This document shows positions 11,060-24,011 of a stretch of 64,000 nt of DNA, piece by piece. Source of the stretch: Dasypus novemcinctus (taxonomy: Eukaryota; Chordata; Mammalia; Cingulata; Dasypodidae); NCBI RefSeq assembly GCF_030445035.2, contig NC_080680.1:95981157-96045156 (forward strand), given 5' to 3'. Both the position numbers and the translations under genes were made by a program. A model generated the notes under the pieces. It did no database searches. It was not told the origin of the DNA and worked only from the letters and a program-made list of their open reading frames with translations. Within the stretch, counting starts at the first letter, position 1. Every line of letters starts with the position of its first letter.

Positions 11060-14000
11060 AAAAATATATTTTTATTGAAGTATATCATTTATATATGAAC
11101 ATGCATAAACAATAAGTGTATAGTAAAGATTGTGAACTTACAAAATAAACATGTGTAACAGCATAGAGGGGTCTCCTACATCACCCCTCCACCAGCACCT
11201 GCATCGTTGTGAAACATTTTTTACAAACTATGCAAGAGCATCATAAAAATATGACTACTAACTATAGTCCTTATCTTACATTTGTTGTATTTTTCCCCCA
11301 ACCCACCCCATTTTTAAAAGCATATTTTTATTACATAAGTTATGAATTCACAAAACAAGCATGCACATGTGTAGAATTCCCATACAACACCCCTTCACCA
11401 ACACACCACACTCTGGTGGAACATTTGTTACAGATTATGAGATACTATAATCAGACTATTACCACCAACAAAAGTCCATAGTTTACATTTGGTGCACTTT
11501 TTTCCATATATCTCCATTATCAACTCAGTACATCTTTGACATTGATGCAAGAATATTATAGTATTGTTATTAACCACAGTGTATAGGCCACACCAATTGC
11601 CGTTCTCCACATTCCCACCACCCTGCAGTCATGATGTATATTCGCGCTGGCTCACACTCTTACATTTGTACCCTCAGCTACAATTCTCATCCATCTCCAG
11701 GTTCGCTGTGTTATTCAGTCCCTAGATTATTGTATAGCTTTCTTTCTATTGACATTTACTTCCACAGATTACCCTTTTTAGTCACAATCCCATTTATAAA
11801 CCAGCTGCTCCTCACTAAAAGGTGTTAGCATCAACTCTATCCATTCCCACATTTTTACAGTCAAGATAATTAAAACTTCTACATACATTAAGCATCTGTA
11901 ATTTTTCTCAAGCCCCCCTCTTGTCTCCTAATAACCTATACTCTAGGTGTTAACTTTATGTGTTTATTCTATATTTAATTTATATTAATGAGACCACGCA
12001 ATATTTGTCCTTTTGTGTCTGACTTTCTTCACTTAGTATGATGTCTTCATGATTCATCCATGTTACCATATGTGTCCTAATTTCACTTCTTCTTACTGCA
12101 GCATAGTATTTCATTGTATGTCTATACCACATTTAGTTTATCCATTCATTGGTTGATGGATACTTGAGTTGTTTCTGTTTTTTGGCAATTGCAAATAATG
12201 CTGCTATGAACTTAGGTCTGCAGATGTCTTTTTGTGTCACAGTTTTTAGTTTTCTGGATATATTCCTAGTAGATGAATTGCTGGATCATATGAAAGCTCT
12301 ATATTTAGCTTCCTGAGGAACTACCAAACTGTCTTTCACAGAGACTGCACCATTTTACACTCCCACTCACAGTGAATGAGTGTTCCTATTTCTCTACATC
12401 CTCTCCAGCACTTATTGTTCTTTGATTTTTTAGCAATGCCATTGTATGCAGTGTTAGAGGATATCTCATTGTTGTTTTGATTTGCATTTCACTAATACTT
12501 AGTGATATGGAACATTTTTTCAAATGCTTTTTGGCCATTTGTATTTCCTCCTTGGGGAAATGTCTATTTAAATATTTTGCCCATTTTTAAATTGGATTGC
12601 TTGCTGTTTTATTGTTGAGCTGTATGATCTCTTTATATAGAATGGAAATTAAACCCTTATCAGATATGTGGTTTCCAAATGTTTTCTCACATTGAGTGGG
12701 GTACCTTTTCACCTTCTTGATGAAGTCCTTTGAATCAGAAGTTTTTAAGTTTGAGGAGGTCCCATTTATCCATTTTTTTCTTTCATTGCTCATGCTTTTG
12801 GTGTCAGGTTTAAGAAACCACCACCTACCACCATGTCTTGAATATGTTTTCCTACATTTTCTTCTAGGAGCTCTATGGTACTTGCTTTATATTTAGGTCT
12901 TTGATCCATTTTGAGTTAATTTTTGTATAAGATGTGAGATAGTAGTCTTCTTTCTTTTTTCTATGGATATCCTGTTCTCCCAGCACCATTTTTTAAATAG
13001 ACTGTTCTGCCTCAGGTGGGTGGGTTTTACAGGCTTGTCAAAAATCACTTGGCCATAGATGTGAGGGTCTGTTTCTGAATCATCAGTTTGGTTCCATTGT
13101 CTATGTGTCTATCTTTATGCCAATATCATGCTCTTTTTTATCACTGTAGCTAGGTAATATGATTTAAAGTCTAGTAATGAGAGTCCTCCAACTTCACTTT
13201 TCCTTTTGTGGACATTTCTGGCTGTTTGGGACCTCTTAACCTTCCAGATTAATTTGATAATTGTGTTTTCCATTTGTTTAAAAAATGATGGTGGAATTTT
13301 ATCAGTATTGTATTGAATCTGTATATCAATTTGGATAGAATTGACATCTTAATGATATTTACTCTTCCAATCCATGAGCATGGAATGTTCTTCCAATTAT
13401 TTAGGTCTTTTAAAATTTAATTTAGGAATGCATTATAGTTTTCTGAATACATGTCCTTTACATCCTTGATTAAGCTTATTTCTAAATATTTGATTCTTTT
13501 AGTTGCTATTGTAAATGGTATTTTTTCCCTAACTTCCTCCTCAGATTGTGCATTAAAATTTTAAAGAAATACCGCTAATTTCTGTGTATTGGTCCTGTAT
13601 CCTGCCACTCTAGTGAAATCATTTATTAGCTCTAGCAACTTTGCTGTAGATTTTGGGGGACTTTGTAGACGTAGGATCATATCATCTGCAAATAGTGGAA
13701 GTTTTACTTCTTCCTTTCTGATTTGGATACTTTTTATTTCTTTTTCTTACCTGATTGCTCTACCTAGACCCTCTAGAACTGTATTGAACAACATTTCAAT
13801 ATAGTGACAGTGACAATGGGCATTCTTATTTTGCCCTTGATCTCAATGGGAAATCTTTCAGTTTTTCACCATTGAGTATGATGTTAGCTGTAGGTTTTTT
13901 GTATATGACCTTTATCATGTTGAGAAAGTTTCCTTCAACTCCTATCTTTTGTAGTATTTTTATGAAGAAAGGATGCTATATTTTGTCAAGTGCCCTTTCT

Positions 14001-16615
14001 AAATCAATAAGATCATTTGATTTTTCTTTTTTGAGTTATTAATGTGATGTATTATGCTGATTAATTTTTTTTTGTGTTGAACCACACTTGCATGCCTGGT
14101 ATAAGAGCCACTTGGTCATGATGAATAATGCTTTTAATGTGTTCTTGGATTTGATTAGCAAGTATTTTGAGGATTTTTGCATCTGTTTTCATTAGAGAAG
14201 TGGGTCTGTAATTTTCTTTTTTCACAATATCTTTATATGGCTTTGGTATTGAAGCCTATTTCATTGGCTTCATAGAATGAGTTTGGTAGTATTCCTTCTT
14301 TTTCAATTTTTTGGAAAATCTTGATTAAGGTTGGTATTAATTATTCTTTTAATATTTGGTGGAACTCACCTGGGAAACTGTCTAGTCCTGGACTTTTCAT
14401 TTAGGGGAGCTTTTTGATGACTGTTTCACTTCTTTACTTATGATTGTTTTGTTGAGGTCTTTTATATCTTTTAGAGTCAGTGCAGGTTGTTTGTAAATTA
14501 TAGAAATTTTTTCATTTCATCTACATTGTCTAGTTGTTGGTTTTTTAAAAATTTTTTTGGCATAAAGTTGTTCAGAGTATCCTCCTATGATCGCTCTTAT
14601 TTCTGCAGGGTCAGTAGTAAGGATCCCATTTTCATTTTTAATTTCATTTATTGTCATCTTCTCTTTTTTAATTAGCCAGTCTAGCTAAGGGTTTATTGAT
14701 ATTGTTAATCTTCTTGAAGAATCAACTTTTGATTTTGTTAATTCTCTATTGGTTTTTTTTGTTCACAATTTCATTTATTTCTGCTCTGATCTTTGTTATT
14801 TCACTGCTTCTACTTGCTGCAGGATTAGTTTGCTGTTTTTTTTTCTAGTTCCTCCAGCTAGATGTAGTTAGGTCATTGATTTTAGTTCTTTCTTTTTTTT
14901 TAATATAAATATTGAGGGATGTAAATTTCCCTGTCAGCACTGCTTTCTTTACATCCCATAGTGTATTAGTTGGCCAAAGCAGTGCTGATGCAAAATACCA
15001 GAAGTCTGCTCGCTTTTATAAAGTGTATTTATTTGGGATAGGAGCTTACAGATACCAGGCCATAAAGCATAAGTTATTTCCCTCACCAAAGTCTATACCC
15101 ATGTGTTAGAGCAAGATGGCTGCCAACATCTGCCAGGTTCAGGCTTCCTGGGTTTTTCATTTGCCAGGTCTTGCTTCTCTCTGGGCTCAGGTCCTCTGTT
15201 TTCTCCACAAGGTCAGCTATAGACTATCAAGTAAATGGCTGTATCTCTCTCCATGGTGTTTCTGCTATGACTAAGGAGCCATCTCTATTCCTATGTGTGC
15301 ATACTTCTCAGGGCTCCAGCATCAAACTCCAAATCAAAACTCCAACATCAATATCTTCCAGCATCAAAAATCTCCAACTCTTTCCTTTGTCTTTTTTTTT
15401 TTAGTGTGTGAGTTCCCACCCACCAAGGGACAGGGATTCATTCAATGTCCTACTGATGTGGCCCAATCAAAGCCCTAATCATAATTTAATCATGCCTAGT
15501 TACAGACCAGCTTATAAAAATAATCCAATATCAATTTTTAGAATTCATAACTATGAATTCTAAAATTCTAAAATCTGCTATGTTGGGTTTCTTAATATCA
15601 TTCATCTTGAGATATTTATTGATTTCTCTTGAAATTTCTTCCTTGACCTATTGATCATTTCAGTGTGTTGTTTAATCCCCCTACATGTGAATTTTCCCTT
15701 TTTCTGCCATTTGCTGATTTTCAACTTTTCCCATTATGATCAGAGATAGTGCTTTGTATAATTTCAATTTTGTCAAATTTATAGAGATCTGCTTTGTGAC
15801 CAACATATATGGTCTGTCCTAGAAAAAAATCATGAGTACTTGAAAAGAACGTATATTTTGCTGTTTTGGGATGCAATGTTCTGTATATGTCTATTAGGTT
15901 TAGTCCATTTATCATATTATTCAAGCTCTCTCTTTCTTTACTGATCCTCTGCCCAGATGTTCTATTCAAAGCTAAGAGTGGTGTATTGAAATCTTCAACT
16001 AATATTTTAGTTTTGCCAGTGTTTGCCTCATGTATCTTGGGGAATCCTGTTTATGTGCATATACATTAATGATTATATCATCCTGGTGAATCATCCCTTT
16101 TATTCATATCTAATGTCCTTCCTTGTCTCTAATAATAGATTTGTTTTAAAGTCTATATCATCTGGTATAAGTATAGCTACCCGAGTTTTATTTTCTTGTA
16201 TTACTGCATGTGTGTAATATCTTCTTCCAACATTTTGCTTTCAATTTATTGTTATCCTTGGATCTAAAGTGAGTCTATTGCAGATAGCATATAGATGGCT
16301 CATATTTCCTTATCCATTACACATGTCTGTGTCTTTTGATTGGGGAATTTAGTCCATTAACCCACCATGTTATTACTGTAAATGCTGTTCTTATTTCACC
16401 CATTTTGACCTTTGAGTTTTATCTGTCATTTTATTTTCACCACTCTTTTGACTCTTTTAGTACTCTTACTGATACAGTCATCATTTCTAGATTCTCAGAT
16501 TCTCTTCCAAGCCTCTCTCTCCTGTTTTCCCTTTTCATACTTTAACATTCTCTTTAGTATTTCCTGCAAAGCCAAGTTTTTGTAATAAATCCTTTTAATT
16601 TCTTTTTATCTCTCA
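11060..16615 (-). mobile_element. decayed L1, ORF2 plus 3' UTR
   Basis: Reading on the minus strand, sequence near 16500-16610 corresponds to the end of ORF1. ORF2 then runs from about 16380 down to about 11960, and the 3' UTR extends to 11060. Recognisable ORF2 landmarks on + include CTGCTATGAAC (12200s), CCATTTATCCATTTTTTTC (12763) and ATCATATCATCTGCAAATAG (13677), next to the FADD region. Stops and frameshifts occur throughout. Its 3' UTR holds two related modules (11060-11300 and 11310-11510). An LTR interrupts it at 14963-15585. Confidence 0.87.
14963..15585 (-). mobile_element. MaLR/ERVL-like LTR inserted in the decayed L1
   Basis: The + strand starts TGTATTAGTTGGCCAAAGCA and ends near CTAAAATCTGCTA. 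Read on the minus strand this is a TG...CTAATACA unit, like THE1 and MLT LTRs. L1 ORF2 sequence (TTACATCCCATAG) stops at its left edge and resumes at its right edge (TATGTTGGGTTTC), with a few bases lost and no clear duplication. A second, truncated copy of the same family is at 62376-62527. Confidence 0.75.
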
Positions 16616-16621
16616 CTGGTA

Positions 16622-16697
16622 TGTGGATGTACCTCAGTGGCTGAGCACCAGTAAAAGATCCTGGTTCAATTCCAGGTACCTCCTAAAAAAATAAGTT
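16622..16697 (+). mobile_element. short tRNA-derived SINE (DAS-like)
   Basis: This has a tRNA-like head with an A-box-like TACCTCAGTGG and a clear B box GGTTCAATTCC (16663-16673), then CAGGTACCTCC and an A-rich tail. That structure is typical of the tRNA-Ala-derived DAS SINEs described from armadillo. Family assignment is from memory. Confidence 0.75.
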
Positions 16698-16789
16698 ACC
16701 CATATAAGGTTTTATTTCATTTTGTTACCATCCCATCCTGTATTCAGAAAAGTTTTTTAGTAGGAATCTAGCATTGCTTTAGAATAAAT

Positions 16790-17275
16790 CAATAGAATTC
16801 TACCATGTAAGAAGAACAAATACAGAGGAAAAAATTAATCACTATAGGTACTTTGGTTCTTTCTATTTCGTATTTGGAAAAATTAAAATTACTTCATCCA
16901 GATTCTGAGCTCTCAACTCTATTCCATTGGTATGCATGTCTGTCCTTGTGCCACTATCACGCTATTTGATTACTGTGGCTTGTAGTAAGTTTTAAGATAG
17001 GAAAGTTTGAGTCCTCCAACTTCATTCTTTTTCAAGATGGCTTTGACTATTTGGGGTCCTTTACCCTTCCATAGAAATTATATGATTGACTTTTCTATTT
17101 CTGCAAAGAAAGTTATTGGAATTTTGATTGGGATTGTGTTGAATCACTTTGGGTAGGACTGACAACTTAAAAATGTTCCAATCCATGAAAGAAGAATGCC
17201 CTTCCATTTATTTAGGCCTTCTTCAATTTCTTTTAGCAATGTTTTGTTCTTTTCTGCATATAAGTCCTATACATC
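16790..17275 (-). mobile_element. old L1 ORF2 fragment, left part of the nest host
   Basis: Antisense L1 ORF2 sequence of the reverse-transcriptase to C-terminal region (for example CTCTATTCCATTGGTATGCA, GGGATTGTGTTGAATCA and CCATTTATTTAGGCCTTCTT on the + strand). It has many stops and indels. It continues without loss of order at 27513, on the far side of the LTR and the young L1. It is older than both. Confidence 0.85.
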
Positions 17276-17315
17276 TTTGATAGTTTGAAGCTATATGTAC
17301 CCCAGAGAAAATGTT
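17276..17315 (+). mobile_element. MaLR-type LTR, 5' fragment
   Basis: This is the first 40 bases (TTTGATAGTTTGAAGCT..., a decayed TGTGATAG start) of an MLT1/THE1-like LTR whose remainder lies at 27075-27507. The L1 at 17316-27063 separates the two pieces. The base composition and the TG...CA type ends match the MaLR pattern. The flanking 5-bp duplication ACATC is at 17271-17275. Confidence 0.85.
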
Positions 17316-17352
17316 ATTTTTTTGTTTCATTTTATTTTATTTTTTCCAAATT

Positions 17353-20195
17353 CTACTCAATTTATTCATTTTCTTAAAAAGATACTACATAAAAAATTTG
17401 AGATCCCCATTCACCCCCACCGCTCCCACCCCACCACTCCACCCCCAATAACACTCTCCCCCATCATCATGTCACATCCATTGCATCTGGTGAGTACATG
17501 TCTGGGCATCGCTGCACCCCATGTCCCGTGTTCCACACCATAGCCCACACTTTCCCTCGTTCCATCAAGTGGGCCATGGGAGGACATACAACATCTGGCA
17601 ATTGTCCCTGGGGCACCACCCAGGACAACTCCAAGTCCCGAGAATGCCTCCACATCTCTTCTCTTCCTCCCCTTCCCCACACTCAGCAGCCACCATGACA
17701 ACTTTTTCCACATCAATGTCACGTTTTCTCGATTATTAACCACAATAGTTCATGAGTAGAATATCATTAAGTCCACACTGATCCTTACCGTATTCCTCCT
17801 TCCTGTGGACCTTGGCTTGGTTGTGTCCATCCCACACCTATGTCAAGAGGGGGTTTAGATTCCACATGGATATTGGATGCAATCCTCCTGCTTTCAGTTG
17901 TAGGCACTCTAGGCTCCGTGGTGTGGTGGTTGACATTCTTCAACTCGATGTTAGCTGAGTGGAGTAAGTCCAATAAATCAGAGTGCAGGAGCTGAAGTCT
18001 GTTGAGGTCAGGGCCTGGCTATCATGTTGTCAGTCCAGAGATTCAAATCCCCTAGATATATCTTAAACCCCAGCACCAACTAAAATTCCAATAAAGTAGC
18101 ATGAAAGTCTTGTGAAAAGAGATCCCATCTGAGTCCAGCTCCATCACGAAGAAACAGCAGCTCCAAAAAATGGTCAACTGGCATGGCAGTGAACCCCATC
18201 TGCCATGACTATAGAACCTGTGGGTCTCTTTAGCCCTCAAAAGGACCAATACCTGGGGTTGTATCTACTTTATCTGTCTCTGAGACTCTGCTCAGGTGTG
18301 CATAAGGGCAATCCTTCTGACAACCTCCAGACACTTGTTTAGAGACTCATAGCCATATAAACTCATTTGTCCTTTCATTTCCCCCTTAATTTAGGTCAAA
18401 CAGCATTTTAAACTCCTGTTATTATATGTAGACAGGGATATTCTGCTGGTCCGTGTTGAACCTTTAATTCAAGGTCATTTTCTAGTTGCATCATAAGCTG
18501 GTACTTGGTAGTGATCCCTCGGTGCCAGGGAGGCTCATCCCCAGGTGTCATGTCCCACACTGGGGGGAAGGCATTGCATTTACATGCTGAGTTTGGCTTC
18601 AAGACTGGCCACATTTGAGTAACATGAAGGCTGTCAGGAGGAAACTCGTAGGCACAGTGCTGCTCTAGGCCTTGTTCTTATTTCAGGCGTATAGGCTCAC
18701 AAGCATAGTCATTAGTATCAGGGTACACTGTTGGACCCTCATTCCTTCCTGGTTCTTACCTTTGCACCTGGGGGACTGCCGCTGCTCCCCTAGGGACCAC
18801 GACAGAGCCCCCCCTGGCCAGGAACCCAGTACCACCCAGCTGTTATTTTTAATTGTTTCTACTATGAGTATATTCAAACATTAGCATGCACCCTGGACAT
18901 ATGCCCTGTATAACTCCCTGTCAACCATATATTGCCTGTCAATAACATCCCATACCAGTATTCCTCCACTGCCATTGTTGAACCACTCTGTGATCCAAAA
19001 CTTCCTGAGAAGTGAAGCCCAATATAATGTCAGGTTCCCTTACTAGTAAAATGGAATATAGCAATGAGTTTAAAGGTTAGATATAGAATAAATATTGATT
19101 TGGAAAAATTCTACACTCTATTTTTTTCTTTTCTTTTTTCCTAATTATTGAGGTTCTCTTCACAAGAGCCTTAGATCACAGTAATTCATATATACAATAT
19201 ACAGTACTCCCACATATCCACCATAAAACCTTTCCCCTTTTCCCTTCCACAGTGATAATCTTATAACTTATTCATATCTTATTTACTTAAACTGATGTAC
19301 AGACTCTGAGACAATAGCTTTCAAACAAGGTGACTTCTGTGCTTACATTGTGGTCCATACTTTAGGATATACAGTTTTCTAAATTTTTAGTTATCCTAAG
19401 TTTTACATTATGGTTTACATTATTAGTCTGTCATTCCCTATATGTTTTTGGTGTAATATTACATGTTTTATATCCATCCTTATGTACTCTTGCGAAACTC
19501 CTCTCTTGCCCCCACATTTACCTTGGTTCCATCCATTCAACATCCATTTTCCACTCTCTTTGGGGCCCACATCGACAGTCAATCTCCATTTCCCGAGGAA
19601 CCATGTCCAGAGATACTTACAACAGTGTTCAGGGCCTGACTTGCTCAACTGCCCTAATGCCCTGGGAGCCACCCTTTCTCTCGAGAGATACAGTTCCCTC
19701 TTTTTTGATGGCATTAGTCCTCCCCAGGATGTGGGTCCACCTCCACTCTCACTACTTGGGTCTCTACCCAATGGTACAACCCACCCTGGCAAAATGAGCA
19801 CTCAGACATTCCCCAGGAGTCCGTCCCATGTCAGACCATCACCTCTGAGCATCCTAAACAGGTAACCCTCCTAATTATATTTTGATACGATTTTTTCAGC
19901 ATTTTACTCTCAACGAACACCTGACACACTCCTATGTTTATATGTTGCCCCTCCCTCCCCCCAATTTTTTGGGCAATATTATCTATCCGCCCATCCCCAG
20001 CTCCCCCTCAAATCTGCAAAGCCCCACCCAAAGGTAACCCCTTGCCCCCATTTTATCTCTTGTTTGTGCTCATACTTACCACCAGCTCATCATAGATTCC
20101 ACCCCTGCAGACATCGGCTCACATCCTTCCTCCACCCCCCAATTTCCTGTAAGCCTCTTTTCCAGTCTCTAGCTCTCTGAGGCAGCTTGTTTATT
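17353..20195 (-). other. long modular L1 3' UTR
   Basis: From the ORF2 stop to the A-rich tail this UTR is about 2.85 kb, much longer than human or mouse L1 3' UTRs. It has two parts. Part A (20195-19151) ends in the block ...GAATTACTGTGATCTAAG...CTTGTGAAG. An A-rich stretch follows (T-rich on + at 19119-19150). Part B (19118-17353) ends in GGGATCTCAAATTTTTTATGTA before the tail. The same A plus B order recurs at 2145-4840, and B alone recurs as 5'-truncated copies across the window, which shows that A, B and the ORFs belong to one element. Confidence 0.82.
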
Positions 20196-23100
20196 TCATA
20201 TCATTGAGGTCACGTAGTATTTGTTCTTCAATGCCTGGGTTGCTTCACTCAACATAAGGTTCTCAAGATTCATCCATGTTATCACGTGTGTTTGTAGTGT
20301 ATTTGTTCTTACAGCTGAGTAGTATTCCATTGTATGTATATACCACATTTTATTGATCCACTCATCTGTTGATGGGCATTTGGGTTGATTCCAACTTTTG
20401 GCTATAGTGAACAATGTTGCTATGAACATTGGTGTACATATATCGGTTTGTGTCCTTGTTTTCAGTTCTGCTGGGTATATATCCAGCTGCAGTATTGCTG
20501 GGTCATATGGCAAATCTATGGTTAGTTTTTTGAGAAACCACCAATCTGTCCTCCAGAAGGGTTGGATCCTTCTGCATTCCCACCAGCAGTGGATGAGTGT
20601 TCCCATTTCTTCACATCCTCTCCAGCATTTGTATTCTTCTGTTTTTTTCATAGCTGCCAATCTTATGGGAGTAAGATGGTATCTCATTGTAGTTTTGATT
20701 TGCATTTCCTTGATAGCTAGAGATTTGGAGCATTTTTTCATGTGCTTTTAGCCATTCATATTTCTTCTTTGGAGAAGTGTCTGTTTAAATCTTTTTCCCA
20801 TTTTTTAAACGGGTTGTTTATCTTTTTATTTTCAAGATATAGGAGTTCTTTATATTTGCAAGTTATAAGTCTCTTATCAGATATATGGTTGCCAAATATT
20901 TTCTCCCATTGTGTGGGTTCCCTTTTTACTTTCTTGACAAAGTCCTTTGAGGTGCAGAAGACTTTAATTTTGAGGCAGTCCCATTTATCTATTTGTTCTT
21001 TTGCTGCTTGTGCTTTTGGTGTGATATTCATGAAGCCATTTCCTATTACAAGGTCCTGTAGATGTTTCCCTACACTGCTTTCCAAGGTCTTTATGGTCTT
21101 GGCTCTCATATTTAGGTCTTTGATCCATCTTGAGTTGATCTTTGTATAAGGTGTGAGATGGTAATCCCTTCTCATTCTTCTACATATGGATATCCAGTTC
21201 TCCAGGCACCATTTGTTGAATAGGCCATTCTTTCCCAGTTGAGAGAGTTTGGTGTCTTTATCGAATATTATATGGCTATATATATGAGGTTCTATATTAG
21301 AACTTTCAATTTGATTCCATCGGTCTGTGTGTCTCTCCTTATGCCAATACCATGCTGTTTTCACTACTGTAGCTTTATAGTATGTTTTGAAGTCTGGTAG
21401 TGTGATTCCTCCCATTTCGTTTTTCTTTTTCAATATGTCTTTGGCTATTTGGGGCCTCTTTCCTTTCCAAATAAATTTCATCATTAGTTTTTCTAGTTCC
21501 TTAAAGATTTTTATTGGGATTGCATTGAATGTGTAGATCAGTTTTGGTAGGATAGACATCTTAATAATATTTAGCCTTCCTATCTATGAACAAGGAATAT
21601 TCTTCCATTTATTTAGGTCTTCTTTGATTTCCTTGAACAGTCTTGTATAGTTCTCAGTGTATAAGTTTTTTACATCTTTAGTTAAATTTATTCCTAAATA
21701 TTTGATTTTTTTATTTACTATTGTAAATGGTATTTGTTTCTTGATTTCCTCCTGATCTTGCTCATTATTGCTGTACAGAAATGCTACTGACTTTTGTGCA
21801 TTGATCTATAACCTGCGACTTTACTAAACTCATTTATGAGTTCTAGAAGCTTTGTTGTAGATCTCTCAGGGTTTTCTATGTATAGGATCGTGTCATCTGC
21901 AAATAATGAAATTTGACTTCTTCCTTTCCAATTTGAATGCCTTTTATAATAGGTTCTTGCCTCAGTGCTCGAGCAAGTACTTCTAAGACAATGTTAAATA
22001 GAAGGGGAGACAATGGGCATCCTTGTCTTGTTCCTGACTTTAGAGGGAAGGATTTCAGGATTTCTCCATTGTAAATGATGTTGGCTGTGGGTTTTTCATA
22101 TATACTGTTTATCATGTTCAAAAAATTTCCTTTTATTCTGATCTTTTGGAGTGTTTTTATCAGGAAAGGGTGCTGTATTTTGTCAAATGCTTTTTCTGCA
22201 TCTATAGATATAATCATGTGACTTTTTTCCTTCAATCTGTTTATATGGTGTATTACATTGATTGATTTTCTTATGTTGAACCATCCTTGCATACCTGGAA
22301 TAAATCCCACTTGGTCGTAGTGTATAATTCGTTTAATGTGTTGTTGAATATGATTAGCAAGTATTTTGATAAGTAATTTTGCATCTTGGTTCATTAGAGA
22401 AATTGGTCTGTAATTTTCCTTTCTTGTGGTGTCTTTGTTTGGCTTTGGTACTAGGGTAATGTTGGCATCATAGAAGGAGTTAGGCAATGTTCCTTCTGTT
22501 TCAATTTTTTGGAACAATTTCAGCAGAATTGGTGTTAGTTCTTTCTGGAATGTTTTGTAGAATTCACCTGTGAAGCCCTCTGGCCCTGGGCTCTTCTTAG
22601 TTGGGAGGTTTTTAATGACTGATTCTATCTCTTTACTTGTGAATGGTTTGTTGAGATAATCAATTTCTTCTTTCATCAATATGGGCTGCTTATGTGTTTC
22701 TAGGAATTTGTCCATTTCCTCTGAATTGTCATTTTTGTTGGAATATAGTTTTTCAAAATATCCTCTTATGGTAATCTTTATTTCTGTGGGGTCAGTGGTG
22801 ATATCTCCTTTCTCATTTCTTATTTTGTGTATTTGCATCTTTTCTATTTTTTTCTTTGTTAGTCTTGCTAACGGTTTGTCAATTTTGTTGATCTTCTCAA
22901 AAAACCAGCTCTTGGTCTTGTTTATCTTTTCAAGTGCTTTCTTATTTTCTATTTCATTTAGTTCTGCTCTTATCTTTGTTATCTCCTTCCATCTTCTTCC
23001 TGTTGGATTACTTAGTTTTTTTTTTTCTAATTCCTCCAAATGTGCAGTTAGTTCTTCAATTTTTGCTCTTTCTTCTTTGATATATGAATTTTTGGCTATA

Positions 23101-23996
23101 AATTTCCCTCTCAGTACTGCTTTTGCTGCATCCCATAAATTTTGGTATATTGTGTTATCATTATCATTTGTTTCAAGGTAGTCATTTATTTCTTTTGAGA
23201 TTTCCTCTTTGACCCACTGTTTTTCTAAGAGTGTGCCGTTTAAATTCCAAATCATGGTGTGAAATCTGGACCTCTGGCCCTTGCAGATTTCCAGCTTCAC
23301 TCCACTGTGGTCAGAGATATTATTTTGTATGATTTCAATCTTTCTGAATTCATTAAGCCTTTCTTTGTGGCCTAGCATATGGTCTATCTTGGAGAATGAT
23401 CCATGTGCACTTGAGAAAAATGTATATCCTGCTGTGTTTGGGTGTAATGATCTATATATGTCTATTAGATCCAGCTCCTCTAATATACTGTTCAAATGTT
23501 TTGTTTCTTTAGTGAATGTCTTTTGAGATGTTCTGTCCAGAGTTGATAGTGGTGTATTAAAATCCCCCACTATAATTGTAGATGCATCTATTCTTTCACT
23601 TAGTTTTTCCAGTGTTTGCCTCACGTATTTAGAGGCGCCCTTGTTAGAAGCATAAATATTTATGATTGTTCGATCTTCGTGACAGATTGTCCCTTTCACT
23701 AAAATGTAGTATCCTCCTTTGTCTCTCACAATTGTTTCACATTTAAAGTCTATTTTGTCTGATATTAATATAGCTACTCCTGCCTTTTTTTGGTTATTGT
23801 TTGCTTGTATGATTGTTTTCCAACCATTCACTTTCAGCCTCCATGAGTCTCTGGGTCTAATATGTGTCTCTTGTAGACAGCATATAGATGGGTCATATTT
23901 CCTTATCCAATGTCCCTGTCAGAATCTTTTGATAGGTGAGTTTAATCCATTGATATTCAGTGTTATTACTTTCAAAGAATTATTTGTGTTAGCCAT
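20196..23996 (-). pseudogene. L1 ORF2 (endonuclease / reverse transcriptase), lightly damaged
   Basis: ORF2p nicks genomic DNA and copies L1 RNA by target-primed reverse transcription. The ATG at 23996 opens MANTNNSLKVITLNINGLNS. The apurinic-type endonuclease domain shows [18 protein letters not shown] and [10 protein letters not shown] motifs follow: [40 protein letters not shown], and [15 protein letters not shown]. Damage: a UGA at codon 26 (23919-23921), then an uninterrupted frame to 21876, where a one-base loss near 21907-21914 moves the FADD active-site motif into another frame. The C-terminal part is open at 20756-21559 and, after another break, at 20196-20741, which includes the Cys-rich region ([14 protein letters not shown]) and the [12 protein letters not shown] block. 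The stop is at 20196-20198. Confidence 0.92.
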
Positions 23997-24011
23997 ATTT
24001 TGATTGGACTC

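Noticed and set aside
17411..17743. 110-codon minus-strand frame in the L1 3' UTR, in the sense direction of the element.
   Set aside because: I considered a third L1 ORF. Other part-B copies (7200-7500, 51880-52200) have interrupted or shifted frames, so a protein is unlikely.
19410..19865. 151-codon + strand and 128-codon minus-strand frames.
   Set aside because: Both are in the L1 3' UTR part A. The corresponding region at 2150-2600 has different frames, so they are not conserved.
22681..23181. 166-codon + strand frame rich in Phe, Ser and Leu.
   Set aside because: It is the antisense shadow of L1 ORF2; A-rich sense coding produces such hydrophobic mirror frames.
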